Assembly (NCBI GenBank): GCA_037893245.1
Contig: JBAIAA010000538.1
Location: forward strand, 806,001-870,000
Length of the DNA: 64,000 nt
DNA from: Crossaster papposus
Lineage: Eukaryota; Echinodermata; Asteroidea; Velatida; Solasteridae
Reading direction: 5' to 3'
In this document: one piece after another, positions 62,093 to 64,000 of the stretch
How positions within the stretch are numbered: position 1 is the stretch's first letter
Layout: every line of letters starts with the position of its first letter
Made by a program: the position numbers and the translations under genes
The notes under the pieces: model-generated
The model's input: the letters and a program-made list of their open reading frames with translations, nothing else
What the model was told of the DNA's origin: nothing
Database searches by the model: none

Positions 62093-64000
62093 AACAAAGC
62101 ATGCCCCGGGTCAAATTGCTAATTTTGCCATTCCTGGAGGCCCCCCTCTATCTCCTAACACCCAGCCCCTTCCCGGGGCATGCTTTCCTTCATGCCCTTA
62201 TTTGTGGGCGGGAATTATGTGCACACACCTATGGCGAATTTGAAACGCGTGTGTTAACGTTACAATTTTCAGAAAATCGAAATAAAATACTAACAAAGCA
62301 TGCCCCGGGTCAAATTGCTAATTTTGCCATTCCTGGAGGCCCCCCTCTATCTCCTAACACCCAGCCCTTCCCGGGGCATGCTTTCCTTCATGCCCTTATT
62401 TGTGGGCGGGGATTGTGTGCACAAACCTATGGCGAATTTGAAACGCGTGTGTTAACGTTAACATTTTCAGAAAATCGAAATAAAATACTAACAAAGCATG
62501 CCCAGGGTCAAATTGCTAATTTTGCCATTCCTGGAGGCCCCCCTCTATCTCCTAACACCCAGCCCCTTCCCGGGGCATGCTTTCCTTCATGCCCTTATTT
62601 GTGGGCGGGGATTGTGTGCACACACCTATGGCGAATTTGAAACGCGTGTGTTAACGTTACAATTTTCAGAAAATCGAAATAAAATACTAACAAAGCATGC
62701 CCCGGGTCAAATTGCTAATTTTGCCATTCCTGGAGGCCCCCCTCTATCTCCTAACACCCAGCCCCTTCCCGGGGCATGCTTTCCTTCATGCCCTTATTTG
62801 TGGGCGGGGATTGTGTGCACAAACCTATGGCGAATTTGAAACGCGTGTGTTAACGTTAACATTTTCAGAAAATCGAAATAAAATACTAACAAAGCATGCC
62901 CCGGGTCAAATTGCTAATTTTGCCATTCCTGGAGGCCCCCCTCTATCTCCTAACACCCAGCCCCTTCCCGGGGCATGCTTTCCTTCATGCCCTTATTTGT
63001 GGGCGGGGATTGTGTGCACAAACCTATGGCGAATTTGAAACGCGTGTGTTAACGTTAACATTTTCAGAAAATCGAAATACAATACTAACAAAGCATGCCC
63101 CGGGTCAAATTGCTAATGTTGCCATTCCTGGAGGCCCCCCTCTATCTCCTAACACCCAGCCCCTTCTCGGGGCATGCTTTCCTTCATGCCCTTATTTGTG
63201 GGCGGGGATTGTGTGCACAAACCTATGGCGAATTTGAAACGCGTGTGTTAACGTTAACATTTTCAGAGAATCGAAATAAAATACTAACAAAGCATGCCCC
63301 GGGTCAAATTGCTAATGTTGCCATTCCTGGAGGCCCCCCTCTATCTCCTAACACCCAGCCCCTTCCCGGGGCATGCTTTCCTTCATGCCCTTATTTGTGG
63401 GCGGGGATTGTGTGCACAAACCTATGGCGAATTTGAAACGCGTGTGTTAACGTTAAAATGTTCAGAAAATCGAAATAAAATACTAACAAAGCATGCCCCG
63501 GGTCAAATTGCTAATGTTGCCATTCCTGGAGGCCCCCCTCTATCTCCTAACACCCAGCCCCTTCCCGGGGCATGCTTTCCTTCATGCCCTTATTTGTGGG
63601 CGGGGATTGTGTGCACAAACCTATGGCGAATTTGAAACGCGTGTGTTAACGTTAACATTTTCAGAAAATCGAAATAAAATACTAACAAAGCATGCCCCGG
63701 GTCAAATTGCTAATTTTGCCATTCCTGGAGGCCCCCCTCTATCTCCTAACACCCAGCCCCTTCCCGGGGGCATGCTTTCCTTCATGCCCTTATTTGTGGG
63801 CGGGGATTGTGTGCACAAACCTATGGCGAATTTGAAACGCGTGTGTTAACGTTAAAATTTTCAGAAAATCGAAATAAAATACTAACAAAGCATGCCCCGG
63901 GACAAATTGCTAATTTTGCCATTCCTGGAGGCCCCCCTCTATCTCGTAACACCCAGCCCCTTCCCGGGGCATGCTTTCCTTCATGCCCTTATTTGTGGGC
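62093..64000 (+). repeat. 30-monomer repeat, copy B, cut by the window edge
   Basis: Nine full monomers and 117 bp of a tenth follow the order of 56121-58029. Shared markers are GGGCGGGAATTATGTG, CAGAGAATCG, three TAATGTTGCC monomers, G5 (63684-63883, 200 bp) and CGGGACAAATT. Copy-specific changes include a one-C deletion (62292-62489, 198 bp), CCCAGGGTC near 62503 and AAATACAATAC near 63076. The copy continues past 64000. Confidence 0.88.

Larger units (their letters stand above)
1..64000 (+). repeat. 199-bp satellite DNA array, at least 321 head-to-tail monomers
   Basis: Every part of the window aligns to one 199-bp unit in a single orientation. The landmark GCATGCCCCGGG recurs at 199-bp steps from 7 to the right edge. 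There are 321 full monomers and a final copy cut at 64000. Only 19 monomers differ from 199 bp: four of 198, two of 196, twelve of 200 and one of 201. Several of those are the same indel copied by later duplication. Neighbouring monomers differ at a handful of positions, and some are identical. No non-satellite insertion is visible. Tandem arrays of this size with nested multi-monomer repeats are typical of eukaryotic constitutive heterochromatin. Centromeric, pericentromeric or subtelomeric location cannot be told from the sequence. The family is not recognised. Confidence 0.98.

Noticed and set aside
9-63849. About 300 overlapping plus-strand ORFs of mostly 113 codons, and a few of 179 codons
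   Set aside because: Each spans about 1.7 monomers and overlaps the next in another frame, so the same DNA would be read in two frames at once. The 179-codon versions appear only where a monomer is 198 bp and the frame is not shifted as usual. Variants create stops with no sign of constraint. The frames are a by-product of period and base composition.
1-64000. CRISPR array
   Set aside because: Repeats are contiguous without unique spacers, and the 199-bp unit is far too long.
1-64000. Ribosomal intergenic spacer subrepeats
   Set aside because: No rRNA gene sequence occurs in 64 kb, which is much longer than a typical uninterrupted subrepeat run. It cannot be excluded beyond the window but nothing supports it.
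1-64000. A novel multi-gene system hidden in the window
   Set aside because: I followed the repeat landmark from start to end without a break in phase beyond 1-3 bp, so there is no room for a non-satellite insertion.

Overview
This window is one thing from end to end: a head-to-tail tandem array of a 199-bp satellite monomer. All copies have the same orientation. Taking the first base as the start of a monomer, I count 321 complete copies (1-63883) plus a cut copy at the right edge (63884-64000). No unique flanking sequence, gene, RNA gene, transposon, CRISPR array or operon lies between copies. The overlapping open frames on the plus strand (mostly 113 codons) come from the repeat itself: 199 leaves remainder 1 on division by 3, so each frame stays open for about 1.7 monomers and the next ORF starts one monomer later in another frame. 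I annotate none as a gene.

The organism is a eukaryote, probably with large heterochromatic satellite blocks (centromeric, pericentromeric or subtelomeric). The reasons are the array size (over 64 kb with neither end visible), the nucleosome-scale period, the nested multi-monomer repeats typical of satellite DNA, and the absence of any prokaryotic feature. I do not recognise the satellite family and cannot name the species. Hand counting the consensus gives 94/199 G+C (47%) and 8 CpG per monomer (observed/expected about 0.74), so CpG is not strongly depleted.

The monomer is rich in dyad symmetry. A perfect 15-bp inverted repeat (arms at monomer positions 4-18 and 80-94) recurs in nearly every copy. 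There are also an 8-bp palindrome at 126-133, ACGCGT at 153-158 and, in one variant class, a 14-bp palindrome at 160-173. A GGGCGGGG box lies at 114-121. No CENP-B box is present.

Above the monomer level the array is a patchwork of recent local duplications of many sizes, not one regular higher-order repeat. Left to right: 1-1790 unstructured; 1791-7758 two copies of a 15-mer, each with an internal 5-mer duplication; 7759-9947 unstructured; 9948-13927 two copies of a 10-mer; 13331-16116 two copies of a 7-mer overlapping the preceding 10-mer; 16117-18703 mixed with a 3-mer duplication; 18704-26066 mixed 5-, 7-, 9- and 11-mer relationships; 26067-28655 a 13-monomer segment, ten of whose monomers recur 17.9 kb downstream; 28656-40990 two copies of a 31-mer (about 6.17 kb each); 40991-44573 mixed with a doubled dimer; 44574-51343 the downstream copy followed by 5-mer and 11-mer duplications; 51344-54129 a 7-mer pair; 54130-56120 mixed, starting with near-consensus copies; 56121-62092 a 30-mer whose second copy starts at 62093 and runs off the window.

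I found no undescribed gene system. The noteworthy content is structural: the conserved dyads, the variants that lengthen or break them, the tight monomer length, and the duplication history recorded by shared indels and linked variants.
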